64,000 nt of DNA from MED-G116 sp038147495 (GTDB taxonomy: Bacteria > Pseudomonadota > Alphaproteobacteria > Puniceispirillales > Puniceispirillaceae): contig JAYQTT010000009.1 in assembly GCA_038147495.1 (NCBI GenBank), forward strand, positions 42,830 to 106,829, given 5' to 3'. Positions 1 through 8,928 of this stretch are shown here, piece by piece. Position 1 is the first letter of the stretch, and each line of letters starts with the position of its first letter. The translations under genes were made by a program, and so were the position numbers. The notes under the pieces were generated by a model. The model saw nothing but the letters and a program-made list of their open reading frames with translations, did no database searches and was not told where the DNA came from.

Positions 1-1335
1 TATGCCGCAAATGCTGCCCGGCGTCATGCCAGCCGCTGCCATCAGCCGGATTGACTGCCGTATCCTCCATATCCGGCAGCGCCATATATTGTGCCGCCTC
101 TGGCTGCCAGCAGGCCCGCGGGCGTGGACGCAGAACCGCACCATAACCAAGGCGTGCCACCAGCCTGTCAACAAGGCTTGCATAGGTCTCAGCCGTTGTC
201 AGACCCTCATTAAAATGTCGGGATACCGGGGCTTGTGGACTGCAAAACCGTGCCTCCATCCAGGCATTTTCCAGTCCAAATTCGGGATCGATTGTCGCGC
301 CGACATCTGCCAGTAACCGATGAAAAGCCGCAACATCACGGCTGGGGCGGGACAAATGCGTATCATGCACCAGAACCGTACCATCAACACGTTGCCAGCC
401 AAGCCGCAAACGGCGCGTGGCAAGGCCATTTTCGGCCAGTATCTGGCCAATATCTTCCGCCAGCACACGGATCACCCTGTTGATATCATCAGGCGCTGCC
501 ACCGGCTCGGCAAAATGGCGGATGGCCAGCAAGGGCCGCGGTGGGGCAATCGGGGAAAAGCTTTCATTGATATGCCCAAGCGCCGCATCAAGCCGTTCAA
601 TCAGGCAATTGCCAAACCGGCTTGCCAGCGGGGCTCGGGGCATACCCAATATATCGCTAACCACTCGCAATCCGGCTGTCGCCATGGCGCTGCATGTCAC
701 CATATCGACCCGCAACGCCGCCAACGGCAAGGGTGCCATCATTGCCGCCAACTGCCGAGGGCTGGTATTGGCCTCTGCCAGAATCCGGCCATGCTGGCCA
801 CCGGACAGGCGATGCCTGCCATATCTTGCCAACGCCCAGGCCGCGCCACAGGTTGGTGCCGCCGCTACCCGCGCCCGTAGCCCGGCCCGGCGCAACCGGC
901 GCAGCATATCTACCAGCATGGTCCTCAGCCCGCCATATAGATGCGTTGCCCCGGCCACATCCAGCCATATGCCATTCCCATCATGGGGGCAATGCCATGT
1001 GTAGCAGTACCATGTGTAGCAGTGCCATGATCGGGGGCCGTTAACGGGCAATAGCGCCGTGCCCATAAGGCCAGATGATGCAGATCCTGTGCATCGGCGG
1101 CGGGGTTTGCATCATGCGAGATCAAATCCGGACACAATGCCCGCGCATCGGCAAGCCGCATCCCGATCTGCAAGCCGCGACGTCGCCCTTGCGGGCAAGT
1201 GGCAACAACATGATCGGCACCGCGATAACGGCTGGTCAGAACAAGTGTCTGTGTCAGCGTCACAATATTGTTGCGCCGCAGACGGTCTGCCGCCAGATAG
1301 GGAAACCAGACATGAATAATAACCCGTGCCATCAC
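1..1335 (-). CDS. imuB: ImuB-like Y-family polymerase homologue (partial, frameshifted)
   Basis: Non-catalytic Y-family polymerase relative that, in the family, works with ImuA and DnaE2 in SOS-induced translesion synthesis. The N-terminal frame (925-1335) reads HVWFPYLAADRL near residues 8-19 and continues to about residue 117. The family continuation (DGNGIWLDVAG, then THLYGGLR) lies in another minus-strand frame that I read without stops from about 984 to position 1, where the gene leaves the window. Adding one C to the five-base run at 985-989 rejoins the frames. The start lies 7 bases after the imuA stop, so the two genes are co-transcribed. A 15-bp tandem repeat sits beside the lesion. 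The identity is well supported; whether the frameshift is real or a sequence error is open. Confidence 0.8.
995..1029. repeat. 15-bp tandem repeat inside imuB
   Basis: Two adjacent copies of the 15-bp unit CCATGTGTAGCAGTR (995-1009 and 1010-1024) followed by the first five bases of a third. On the minus strand they encode HGTAT twice in a linker between two conserved ImuB blocks. The unit is a multiple of three, so copy-number change alone keeps the frame. It lies directly upstream (in coding direction) of the C-run where the frame is lost. Confidence 0.8.
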
Positions 1336-1342
1336 ACATGCC

Positions 1343-2332
1343 CTATCCGGCGAGGCGGGATGATGCCAGATTTGATACCGGATTTGATGCGCGGGCTAAT
1401 GACCGGGTTAACGCTGGCGCTGTCTGCTGCCACGGTAATTCTGGTGCGTGCGGGGGTGCATCCGCAACTTTCGCAGATGGCCATTCGCTGAGCGTGTTAT
1501 CCACCGCATCCCACGCCAGAATAAGATCATGCGCCCGGCCGCCGCGCGCCTGTTTAAGCTCAATCTGCCAAATATTATGCCAAGTGTTTTGGCAAGTGTT
1601 TTGCCAAGCGTTTTGTGATTCTGTGGCCTGTTCATATGTCGCTACCGGCGCAATATTCCACTGGCTTTCAAAACCACTGGCACAGCTTGGCCAACCAAGG
1701 ATAAAGCCTGTTGTACCGCTGGCCTCTGCGGCAAGCTGGGTGCGTCTGGCAAGCCGCATCCAGTAATCGGCGGATTGACGCGCCCCGTCATATTCGGCAA
1801 TTACCGCGGCGAGACCGTTGGTGCGCAGAATGTCCTCAAGCACCGCCAGCCGCCGTGTCGGGCTTGGCGTATCGACAATCAACAGCCGGTCCGGGTCAAG
1901 CCCAAGCGCGGCCATCCCCGCGGCATAGATCATCCCGCCTGCCCCCGCACCCGATGACGGACACCAGACAATTGGACCATCATTGTCAGGCAGGGCCAAA
2001 AGCTGGCGCAGCAGACAGACAGCAAAGCCCGTCAACGCCCCCCGATATGCCATCTGGTCAGCGCACAGCATATGTACCCGACCAAGCGCCAGCCCGCCGC
2101 CAAGCGCCGAATCGAGGGAATCAACCCCAAGCCGCAAACGTGGCCGCGTCATCTGCCCGTCAAGTGTGGCCACCTGATGCCGCAAACGGGCAAATTTCCG
2201 CTTGCGGCCGGACTCCTTCATAACGAAGTTGTTTTTAAAATAAATGTTATTATTCAGTTTGTTGTCTTGTATCTGACATGGCATTTTCCGGTTGATTTCC
2301 GGTGCTGTCAGCACGGGGTCTGTGGTCGCCAT
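1343..2332 (-). CDS. imuA: ImuA-like SOS mutagenesis protein
   Basis: RecA/SulA-like accessory protein of the ImuA-ImuB-DnaE2 mutasome, 329 aa. The core begins with LGVDSLDSALGGGLALGRVH (about residues 67-86), a typical ImuA block related to RecA but with no good Walker A lysine. The start at 2332 is supported by GGAGGG six bases upstream; a second possible start is at 2221. A LexA box lies 46 bases upstream of the ATG. imuB follows after 7 bases. dnaE2 is expected next but would be outside the window. Family assignment is from sequence pattern; function is from knowledge of the family. Confidence 0.85.
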   Translation of the reverse strand: MATTDPVLTAPEINRKMPCQIQDNKLNNNIYFKNNFVMKESGRKRKFARLRHQVATLDGQMTRPRLRLGVDSLDSALGGGLALGRVHMLCADQMAYRGALTGFAVCLLRQLLALPDNDGPIVWCPSSGAGAGGMIYAAGMAALGLDPDRLLIVDTPSPTRRLAVLEDILRTNGLAAVIAEYDGARQSADYWMRLARRTQLAAEASGTTGFILGWPSCASGFESQWNIAPVATYEQATESQNAWQNTCQNTWHNIWQIELKQARGGRAHDLILAWDAVDNTLSEWPSAKVADAPPHAPELPWQQTAPALTRSLARASNPVSNLASSRLAG

Positions 2333-2377
2333 ATTGCGCCCTCCATGATCATTTCATGCGTTGATTTGAGATCTTTT

Positions 2378-2392
2378 GTTCATGTTTTGTTC
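2378..2392 (-). promoter_or_regulatory. LexA (SOS) box upstream of imuA
   Basis: GTTC-ATGTTTT-GTTC, an exact match to the alphaproteobacterial LexA operator GTTC-N7-GTTC, 46 bases before the imuA start. The repeat is direct; on the coding strand it reads GAAC-N7-GAAC. Its place in front of imuA-imuB fits DNA-damage induction of this cassette. Confidence 0.85.
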
Positions 2393-2471
2393 TAGTTTAA
2401 AATCAAAAAAAAGTCAATCAGCACGCGCCACCATAATCAGGTTCCAGCATGCTCAAGGCGCGCGCGCAAAG

Positions 2472-2507
2472 CCACCTGCCGAAGCGCGCCTTGGCAGGTG
2501 GTTTTTT
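2472..2507. terminator. Hairpin terminator between imuA and the amidohydrolase
   Basis: Perfect 9-bp inverted repeat CCACCTGCC / GGCAGGTGG (2472-2480 and 2493-2501) with a 12-base loop. It is followed on the plus strand by six T. On the minus strand, where the amidohydrolase ends just upstream, the trailing T-run is short (CTTTG), so termination in that direction would be weaker. Confidence 0.65.
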
Positions 2508-2524
2508 CCGATAAACAGACTGGA

Positions 2525-3694
2525 TTATTTCGGCAGTTCGCTCTCTACAAGCCGGGCCCAGTAGGACGCGCCAAGTGCCAGCACCTCGTCATTGAAATCA
2601 AAGCGGGCGCAATGCAGCATACCATCCGCCGCCGCCGGACCGGAACCAAGCCAAATATAGGCACCGGGGCGGGCCTCAAGCATGTATGAGAAATCCTCTG
2701 CCCCCATCGAAGGGGCAAGGTCAGTATCCACCTTGTCCGCCCCGACAATGGCGCGCATCACCTCGGCGGCGCGGCCAGCTTCCGCCTCATGATTGACCGT
2801 TGGCGGATAGCCGGCATCCCATGTGAAATCAATCTCACAGCCAAAAACCTGTGCCGTGCTTTTGGCAATGTCGCGGATTGACTCTTCCAGCAATTGCCTT
2901 GTTCCGGCGGTAAAAGACCGGGCGGTACCAGCAACGCGCACATTGTCCGGGATCACATTATGCGTTGATCCAGCCTCCAGCATCGTCACTGTGACAACCC
3001 CGGACTCATCTGGAGACAGGCGCCGCGAGACGATCGTCTGGAACGCCTGAACAAGGGCCGCCGCACAGGGCACCGGATCAATCGACATATGTGGCTGGGC
3101 GGCGTGTCCGCCGCGCCCCTTGATGGTGATATCGAATACATCCGCTGCGGCCATACATGGTCCCCGATGCACACCGATCCTGCCCTCTTCAAGCGCCGGC
3201 CAATTATGCATGCCCCACACAGTCGCCATGTCGAATTTTTCGAACAACCCATCCTTGATCATTGCCGCACCGCCGCCGCCGCCCTCTTCAGCCGGCTGGA
3301 AAATGAAATAGACAGTGCCGTCAAAATTGCGTGTCGCCGCAAGATATTGCGCCGCGCCAAGCAGCATGGCCGTATGCCCGTCATGGCCGCAGGCATGCAT
3401 CTGTCCCGGCGTTTTTGAGACATATTCGGTTTCGTTCAATTCATGGATTGGCAAGGCATCCATATCGGCACGAAGCCCGATGGCCTTGCCACCATCACCG
3501 GTGCCACGCAGAATACCGACAACGCCGGTCTTGCCCATGCCCCGATGCACCTCAATGCCAAAACTTTCCAGCTTTTCGGCGACAAAGTTCGAGGTCCAGA
3601 TTTCTTCGTAATTAAGCTCGGGGTGCTGGTGCAGAAGGTGCCGCCAGGCACGCATTTCATCCTGCTTGTCAGCAATTGAATTGATCACGGCCAT
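2525..3694 (-). CDS. M20-family amidohydrolase (hippurate/aminoacylase type)
   Basis: Metal-dependent hydrolase of N-acyl amino acids or related amides, about 389 aa and cytoplasmic. Visible family motifs: HQHPELNYEE near residue 22, RADMDALP at 75-82, CGHDGH at 102-107, QPAEEG at 133-138, a GRGGHAAQPH dimerisation-domain block and SMGAEDFSYM near the C-terminus. These carry the usual metal ligands (Cys, His, Glu, His). The start at 3694 (MAVINSIAD) is chosen over 3721 because AGGGGG precedes it. It is transcribed away from the sox genes. The exact substrate cannot be told from sequence; hippurate hydrolase, IAA-amino acid hydrolase and N-acetyl amino acid deacetylases share these motifs. Confidence 0.85.
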   Translation of the reverse strand: MAVINSIADKQDEMRAWRHLLHQHPELNYEEIWTSNFVAEKLESFGIEVHRGMGKTGVVGILRGTGDGGKAIGLRADMDALPIHELNETEYVSKTPGQMHACGHDGHTAMLLGAAQYLAATRNFDGTVYFIFQPAEEGGGGGAAMIKDGLFEKFDMATVWGMHNWPALEEGRIGVHRGPCMAAADVFDITIKGRGGHAAQPHMSIDPVPCAAALVQAFQTIVSRRLSPDESGVVTVTMLEAGSTHNVIPDNVRVAGTARSFTAGTRQLLEESIRDIAKSTAQVFGCEIDFTWDAGYPPTVNHEAEAGRAAEVMRAIVGADKVDTDLAPSMGAEDFSYMLEARPGAYIWLGSGPAAADGMLHCARFDFNDEVLALGASYWARLVESELPK

Positions 3695-4053
3695 ATCGTT
3701 GCATCCCCCTTCATTCGGCAATCACCCGCCATCAGCAAAATCACCCCTTCACCGGCGATAATCACCAGTCTAGCACGCAATGTTGCCGGTTCAAATCATC
3801 CTGATTTTCTGCTAGATGAACACCCATGAATGCCCATATGGGGCAGGAAGACGCAGGGCGGTGTCGATTGCGCCAAACCCAAGGTCGGCAGGGGAACAGG
3901 AAATTCGTAGACTTGGCGCAGATTGTCTGGCGTACAAAGCCGCACTCCAGCACCGCATACCTGATTATGGTAAACGGCGCTGACCCGCGGCGTTGCATCA
4001 TTAAATCGCGACTTGTCCAATATTGAAGACCAGCGTGAAAGAGGACTTGAGAG
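3695..4053. other. Divergent intergenic region upstream of soxB
   Basis: 359 bases between the divergent amidohydrolase and soxB genes. Short ORFs on both strands here lack ribosome binding sites and family motifs, so I treat it as non-coding. I looked for a glycine riboswitch and a SAM-II-like element and did not recognise either. The only clear structure is an imperfect 15-bp palindrome TGCCCATATGGGGCA at 3831-3845, possibly an operator. A purine-rich AGAGGACTTGAGAG stretch precedes the soxB start. Confidence 0.5.
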
Positions 4054-5352
4054 ATGGCATCACAACAGCCTGATCGCGGATTGCGGGGCCTGCCCGGCGG
4101 CAAGCCGAAATATTCCGCCTTTGCAATCGCCAAAAAAGCGATGAACTATCATCAGGACTGGCAGCGCGCCTGGCGCAACGCCGAGCCGAAAGCCGCCTAT
4201 GACGCGGTGATTATCGGCGGCGGCGGACACGGCCTTGCCACAGCCTACTATCTGGCCGCAGTTCATGGCATGAATAACATTGCCGTGATCGAAAAGGGCT
4301 GGCTTGGCGGCGGCAACACAGGACGGAACACAACGATCATCCGGTCGAATTACCTGTGGGACGAGTCTGCGGCGATCTATGAACATGCGCTGAAATTATG
4401 GGAAGGCATGTCGCAGGACCTGAACTTCAATGTGATGTTCAGCCAGCGGGGTGTTCTCACCATTGCCCACAGCGAGCATGAGTTGCGCGAGATGTCACGC
4501 CGGGTTCACGCCATTCGCCTGAACGGCATCGATTCCGATATTCTTGGACCGCAAGAAATCAAAAAATTCGTGCCCACAATCAATATCGACCAGTCGATCC
4601 GCTATCCGGTCATGGGTGGCTTTTTGCAAAAGCGTGGCGGCACTGCACGTCATGACGCGGTGGCATGGGGCTATGCGCGGGCGGCAGATGATCTTGGCGT
4701 TGACATCATTCAAAATTGCGAAGTCACCGGCCTGAAGCGGGAAAAAGGCAAGATCACCGGCATTGAGACCACCCGCGGCTTTATCAAGACACGTAAGGTT
4801 GGCTGTGTTGTTGCCGGTCATTCAAGCGTCATTGCGGCGATGGCAGACATTCGCCTGCCGCTGGCAAGCCGCCCGTTGCAGGCGCTTGTCTCGGAACCCA
4901 TCAAGCCGGTTCTGGACACGGTAATCATGTCGAATGCCGTGCATATGTATATCAGCCAGTCCGACAAGGGCGAGATGGTGCTTGGTGCCGGTGTGGACAA
5001 ATATAATTCCTATGCCCAGCGCGGCTCTTTCCCGGTACCAGAACATATGCTTGCCGCAGCGGTTGAGTTGTTCCCGATCCTGTCGCGCCTGCGGATGCTG
5101 CGCCATTGGGGCGGCATTGTAGACACCTGCCCGGATGCCTCGCCGATCATCTCAAAGACCAATGTTGAGGGGCTTTATTTCAACTGCGGTTGGGGAACAG
5201 GTGGCTTTAAGGCAACGCCCGGTTCAGGCCATGTCTTTGCCGACCTGATTGCCAATGATCGGCCCAACAAGATTGCCGCACCCTATGCGCTTGACCGGTT
5301 CCAGACAGGCCTGCTGATCGATGAACATGGCGCTGCCGGTGTCGCGCACTAG
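4054..5352 (+). CDS. soxB: Sarcosine oxidase subunit beta
   Basis: Flavin-bearing catalytic subunit of heterotetrameric sarcosine oxidase, which oxidises sarcosine to glycine with transfer of the methyl carbon to THF. 432 aa, with a dinucleotide-binding VIIGGGGHGLATAYYLA at about residues 52-68 and GNTGRNTTIIRSNYLW just after. His200 in TARHD aligns by eye with the histidine that carries covalent FMN in the characterised enzymes. The C-terminus ends LIDEHGAAGVAH, as is usual. The N-terminus is about 27 residues longer than the corynebacterial enzyme; an alternative start is Met30. First gene of soxB-D-A-G, with 19 bases to soxD. Confidence 0.95.
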   Translation: MASQQPDRGLRGLPGGKPKYSAFAIAKKAMNYHQDWQRAWRNAEPKAAYDAVIIGGGGHGLATAYYLAAVHGMNNIAVIEKGWLGGGNTGRNTTIIRSNYLWDESAAIYEHALKLWEGMSQDLNFNVMFSQRGVLTIAHSEHELREMSRRVHAIRLNGIDSDILGPQEIKKFVPTINIDQSIRYPVMGGFLQKRGGTARHDAVAWGYARAADDLGVDIIQNCEVTGLKREKGKITGIETTRGFIKTRKVGCVVAGHSSVIAAMADIRLPLASRPLQALVSEPIKPVLDTVIMSNAVHMYISQSDKGEMVLGAGVDKYNSYAQRGSFPVPEHMLAAAVELFPILSRLRMLRHWGGIVDTCPDASPIISKTNVEGLYFNCGWGTGGFKATPGSGHVFADLIANDRPNKIAAPYALDRFQTGLLIDEHGAAGVAH

Positions 5353-5371
5353 GCCCGAGGGGAGATAGAAG

Positions 5372-5884
5372 ATGTTACTGATTACCTGCCCACATTGCGG
5401 CCCGCGTGAGGAAAGCGAATTTGCTTGCGGTGGCGAGGCGCATATCGCCCGCCCCCTCGTCGAAAACAGCATCACCGATGCCGAATTTGCCGACTATCTG
5501 TTCCTGCGTGACAACCCGAAGGGCATGTTCCTTGAGCGCTGGCGCCATACCGCCGGATGCAGGCGCTGGTTCAATGTGGCACGCGATACCGTGAGCCACG
5601 ACATCATCGAGATTTATGCCATGGGCTCGCTACCGCGCAAGGCCGCTGCCAAAGCCGCATATGACAATTCCTGGCGCCGCAGTAGCCCAGCTGAACTTGC
5701 GGCTGTGGCGAGCGATAAAAAGCCAGCCAAAAAGAAAGCCGCTGCCAAAAAAGCGGCTGCCAAAAAAACAGCTGGCAAAAAAGCCGCGGCTAAGAAAGCC
5801 GTGGCCAAGAAGGCCGTTGGCAAGACAACGACATCGCGCAAAGCGGCGACCGAATCACCTGCCAGCGGGCGGAGGGCAAAATAA
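5372..5884 (+). CDS. soxD: Sarcosine oxidase subunit delta with long Lys/Ala tail
   Basis: Small zinc-binding subunit of sarcosine oxidase. Residues 1-105 match the family: CPHCGPREESEF at 6-17, then a conserved EFADYLFLRDNP and RWFNVARDTVS. Family members are normally about 90-120 residues; this one is 170. The extra C-terminal 55 residues (about 115-170) are nearly all Lys and Ala in AAAKK and AKKA repeats ending SGRRAK, resembling histone H1-like bacterial proteins. The DNA in 5715-5830 is correspondingly repetitive. The frame stays open and the stop overlaps the soxA start (TAATG), so the tail appears genuine. Its role is unknown; complex assembly or nucleic-acid contact are guesses. Confidence 0.92.
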   Translation: MLLITCPHCGPREESEFACGGEAHIARPLVENSITDAEFADYLFLRDNPKGMFLERWRHTAGCRRWFNVARDTVSHDIIEIYAMGSLPRKAAAKAAYDNSWRRSSPAELAAVASDKKPAKKKAAAKKAAAKKTAGKKAAAKKAVAKKAVGKTTTSRKAATESPASGRRAK

Positions 5885-8800
5885 TGGGCATGTTGAACCG
5901 GAAAGCGGCCCAAAGGCAAATGGGACGGCTCTCATCGGGTGGGCGCATTGATCGCGGTCAGCCTGTAAGCTTCACCTTTGATGGCAAAACCTATCAGGGG
6001 TATGCCGGCGATACATTGGCGGCGGCCCTGCTCGCCAACAATGTGCATCTTGTTGGCCGTTCATTCAAATATCACCGCCCACGCGGCATTCTTGGCAGTG
6101 GTTCAGAAGAGCCGAATGCCCTGATCCGTCTTGGCAAGGGTGCCTATGCCGAACCGAATTTGCGGGCCACACAAATCGAATTGTTTGATGGCCTGTATGC
6201 GGAAAGCCAAAACCGTGTACCGTCACTGAAATTCGATATCGGCGCTGTCAATTCACTGCTTGGCAGATTTTTCCCGGCCGGATTTTATTACAAGACATTC
6301 ATGTGGCCTGCCTCGATGTGGATGACCTACGAGCATGTCATTCGCAATGCAGCCGGTCTTGGCCGCGCGGCGGATGACCATAATGATCCGGACCGCTATG
6401 AAAAGACCCACGCGCATTGCGACATTCTTATTGCTGGCGGCGGGGCGGCAGGTCTTATGGCCGCACTTGAGGCCGGACGCGCCGGTGCAAGGGTCATCCT
6501 TGCTGACGAGCAGAACGAATTTGGCGGCTGGCTTCTTGGTGAAGCTGACACCCAGATCGGCGGCAAAGCATCATCTGAATGGATTGCCGATGCAGTTGCC
6601 GAGCTTGCCACCATGCCCGATGTGACTTTGCTGCCACGGACCAGCGTATTTGGTTACATGGACCATAATTACCTGACCCTGATGGAGCGGGTTGGCGACC
6701 ATCTGGCGGAACGTCCGGCACATATGCCGCGTCAACGCTTGTGGAAAGTGCGCGCCGGACAGACGATCCTTGCACAGGGCGCACATGAACGCCCGCTGGT
6801 GTTTGCCGGCAACGATCTTCCCGGGGTGATGCTGTCAGGTGCCGTTCGCCAATATATCAACCGTTATGGGGTATTGCCGGGACACCGTGCGATCGTCATG
6901 ACAAACAATGACGATGCCTATCGCACCGCACTCTGCCTGCATCATGCCGGAGCCAATGTGGTGATCGCCGATTTGCGTGTTGGATCACGTGGACCGCTGG
7001 TCACCGCGGCAAAAGAAGCTGGCATCATGATCCTTGAAGGCCATGCCATCACCAAAGCGCATGGTGGCCATCGGGTGGCACGTGTCGAAATATCGGCGGT
7101 CAATGAGGGCGCCAGCGAAGTCATTGGCGACACCGTCCATATGGATTGCGATTTGATCGCCATGTCGGGCGGCATGTCACCGGCGGTGCATCTTCATTCA
7201 CAGGCCAGAGGCAAGCTTCGCTGGGACGAGCAAACCCTTTGCTTCCGACCTTCCAAGACGCATGAAGCCTCGATCAATGTTGGCGCCTGTAACGGCAGTT
7301 TTGGCCTTGAAAAAGCGATGGAAGAAGGCATGCGTGCCGGTCGCGCTGCGGCGGCTGCCACCGGATATAAAGCGGGCGACGGTGATACGCTTCCCGTGGT
7401 GGACACCCCAAAGCAATCATGGCGCCCGATCGCCGCTTGGAAAATTACCAATGGCGAGGAAGCGGGCAAAGGACCAAAAGCCTTTGTCGATTTTCAGAAT
7501 GACGTCACCGCATCGGATGTGGCGCTGGCCGCCCGCGAGGGCTATCAGTCGGTAGAGCATCTCAAGCGTTATACAACGATGGGCATGGCCACCGATCAGG
7601 GCAAAACGTCTAACATCAATGCGCTGGCAATTCTTGCCGACACGCTTGGCAGTGAAATTCCAGAGGTTGGCACGACAACGTTCCGCATGCCCTATACACC
7701 GGCCAGCATTGGCGGCATTGCCGCACGCGATATTGGCAAGCTGTTTGATCCGACCCGCCTCACCCGTATGGATGACTGGCACCGGAATCATGGCGCCAAG
7801 TTTGAACATGTCGGTCAATGGATGCGTGCCTGGTATTACCCAAAAGATGGGGAGACCATGGCTGAAGCCGTCAACCGTGAGGTTCTGGCAGCGCGGACAA
7901 CGGCAGGCCTTCTTGACGCCTCAACCCTTGGCAAGATCGATATTCGCGGCCCTGATGCCGCAGAATTCCTGAACCGCATTTACACCAACAACTGGCTCAA
8001 GCTTGGTGTTGGCAAATGCCGCTACGGTTTAATGCTGAAAGATGACGGCATGGTCATGGATGACGGCGTGACCACACGTCTTGCCGAAGATCATTTCCAC
8101 ATGACCACCACCACCGGTGGAGCCGCCGGCGTTCTCGACTGGATGGAAGAATGGCTGCAAACCGAATGGCCGGATTTGCGTGTCTATCTGACATCAGTGA
8201 CAGAAGAATGGTCAGTTGCCACATTGTCCGGGCCGAATGCCAGCCGCATTCTTGAGGCTGCTGGAATCGATATCGATCTCAGCTCACAGGCATTTCCTTT
8301 CATGTCGATGCAGGACGCGCATATTGGCGGATTGCCCGCCCGCATTTTCCGCATCTCATTCACCGGCGAGCTGTCATATGAGATCAACGTCAAGGCGCGT
8401 CACGGATTGGCTTTGTGGACGCTGTTGATGAAAGCGGGTGCCGATTTTGGCATCACCCCTTATGGCACAGAGGCCATGCATGTTTTGCGGGCCGAAAAGG
8501 GCTTTATCATCGTTGGTCAGGAAACTGACGGTTCAGTCACACCGCATGATTTGAACATGAGCTGGATTGTATCTGACACCAAGGCTGATTTCATTGGCAA
8601 GCGGGCGCTGGCACGCGAATCCATGCAGCTTAAAGACCGCAAACAGCTTGTCGGTTTGCGAACCACCAACAGCCAGCGGGTTATTCCAGAAGGCGCGCAT
8701 GCCGTGCTGGATCCAAACCAACCGATGCCAATGGACATGCTTGGTCAGGTCACATCATCTTATTTTTCACCGAATGTCGGTGCCTCAATCGCTATGGCGA

Positions 8801-8928
8801 TGCTCAAGGGTGGACGCGCATTGATGGGCCAAAAGGTCTATTTGCCAATGCTTGATGGTGACGTGATTGAAGCAGAAGTCGTAGAGCCTGTATTCTTCGA
8901 CGTGAAAGGAGAGCGTCTCAATGGCTAG
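5884..8928 (+). CDS. soxA: Sarcosine oxidase subunit alpha
   Basis: Large subunit, 1014 aa, that binds NAD and folate. Domain order seen: an N-terminal 2Fe-2S-like fold without cluster cysteines (FTFDGKTYQGYAGDTLAAAL, about 30-49), a nucleotide-binding CDILIAGGGAAGLMAALEAG at about 180-199, and a C-terminal aminomethyltransferase (GCV_T) half from about residue 630 with FTGELSYEINV and YGTEAMHVLRAEKGF. The C-terminal half would transfer the methylene group to THF. It overlaps soxD by one base and soxG by eight, so translation is coupled. Length and order match the classical enzyme. Confidence 0.96.
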   Translation: MGMLNRKAAQRQMGRLSSGGRIDRGQPVSFTFDGKTYQGYAGDTLAAALLANNVHLVGRSFKYHRPRGILGSGSEEPNALIRLGKGAYAEPNLRATQIELFDGLYAESQNRVPSLKFDIGAVNSLLGRFFPAGFYYKTFMWPASMWMTYEHVIRNAAGLGRAADDHNDPDRYEKTHAHCDILIAGGGAAGLMAALEAGRAGARVILADEQNEFGGWLLGEADTQIGGKASSEWIADAVAELATMPDVTLLPRTSVFGYMDHNYLTLMERVGDHLAERPAHMPRQRLWKVRAGQTILAQGAHERPLVFAGNDLPGVMLSGAVRQYINRYGVLPGHRAIVMTNNDDAYRTALCLHHAGANVVIADLRVGSRGPLVTAAKEAGIMILEGHAITKAHGGHRVARVEISAVNEGASEVIGDTVHMDCDLIAMSGGMSPAVHLHSQARGKLRWDEQTLCFRPSKTHEASINVGACNGSFGLEKAMEEGMRAGRAAAAATGYKAGDGDTLPVVDTPKQSWRPIAAWKITNGEEAGKGPKAFVDFQNDVTASDVALAAREGYQSVEHLKRYTTMGMATDQGKTSNINALAILADTLGSEIPEVGTTTFRMPYTPASIGGIAARDIGKLFDPTRLTRMDDWHRNHGAKFEHVGQWMRAWYYPKDGETMAEAVNREVLAARTTAGLLDASTLGKIDIRGPDAAEFLNRIYTNNWLKLGVGKCRYGLMLKDDGMVMDDGVTTRLAEDHFHMTTTTGGAAGVLDWMEEWLQTEWPDLRVYLTSVTEEWSVATLSGPNASRILEAAGIDIDLSSQAFPFMSMQDAHIGGLPARIFRISFTGELSYEINVKARHGLALWTLLMKAGADFGITPYGTEAMHVLRAEKGFIIVGQETDGSVTPHDLNMSWIVSDTKADFIGKRALARESMQLKDRKQLVGLRTTNSQRVIPEGAHAVLDPNQPMPMDMLGQVTSSYFSPNVGASIAMAMLKGGRALMGQKVYLPMLDGDVIEAEVVEPVFFDVKGERLNG

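Noticed and set aside
3785..3810. tRNA-like GGTTCAAATC
   Set aside because: The flanking bases do not form a T stem and no anticodon or acceptor stem can be drawn.
3826..4026. 66-codon open frame upstream of soxB
   Set aside because: No ribosome binding site, no recognisable motif, ends just before the soxB leader; more likely regulatory DNA.
3778..4053. Possible glycine or SAM riboswitch before soxB
   Set aside because: I searched for the conserved aptamer cores and found only loose matches.
5715..5830. CRISPR-like or satellite repeat
   Set aside because: The repetition is codon-level (Lys and Ala codons) without regular spacers, and lies within soxD.
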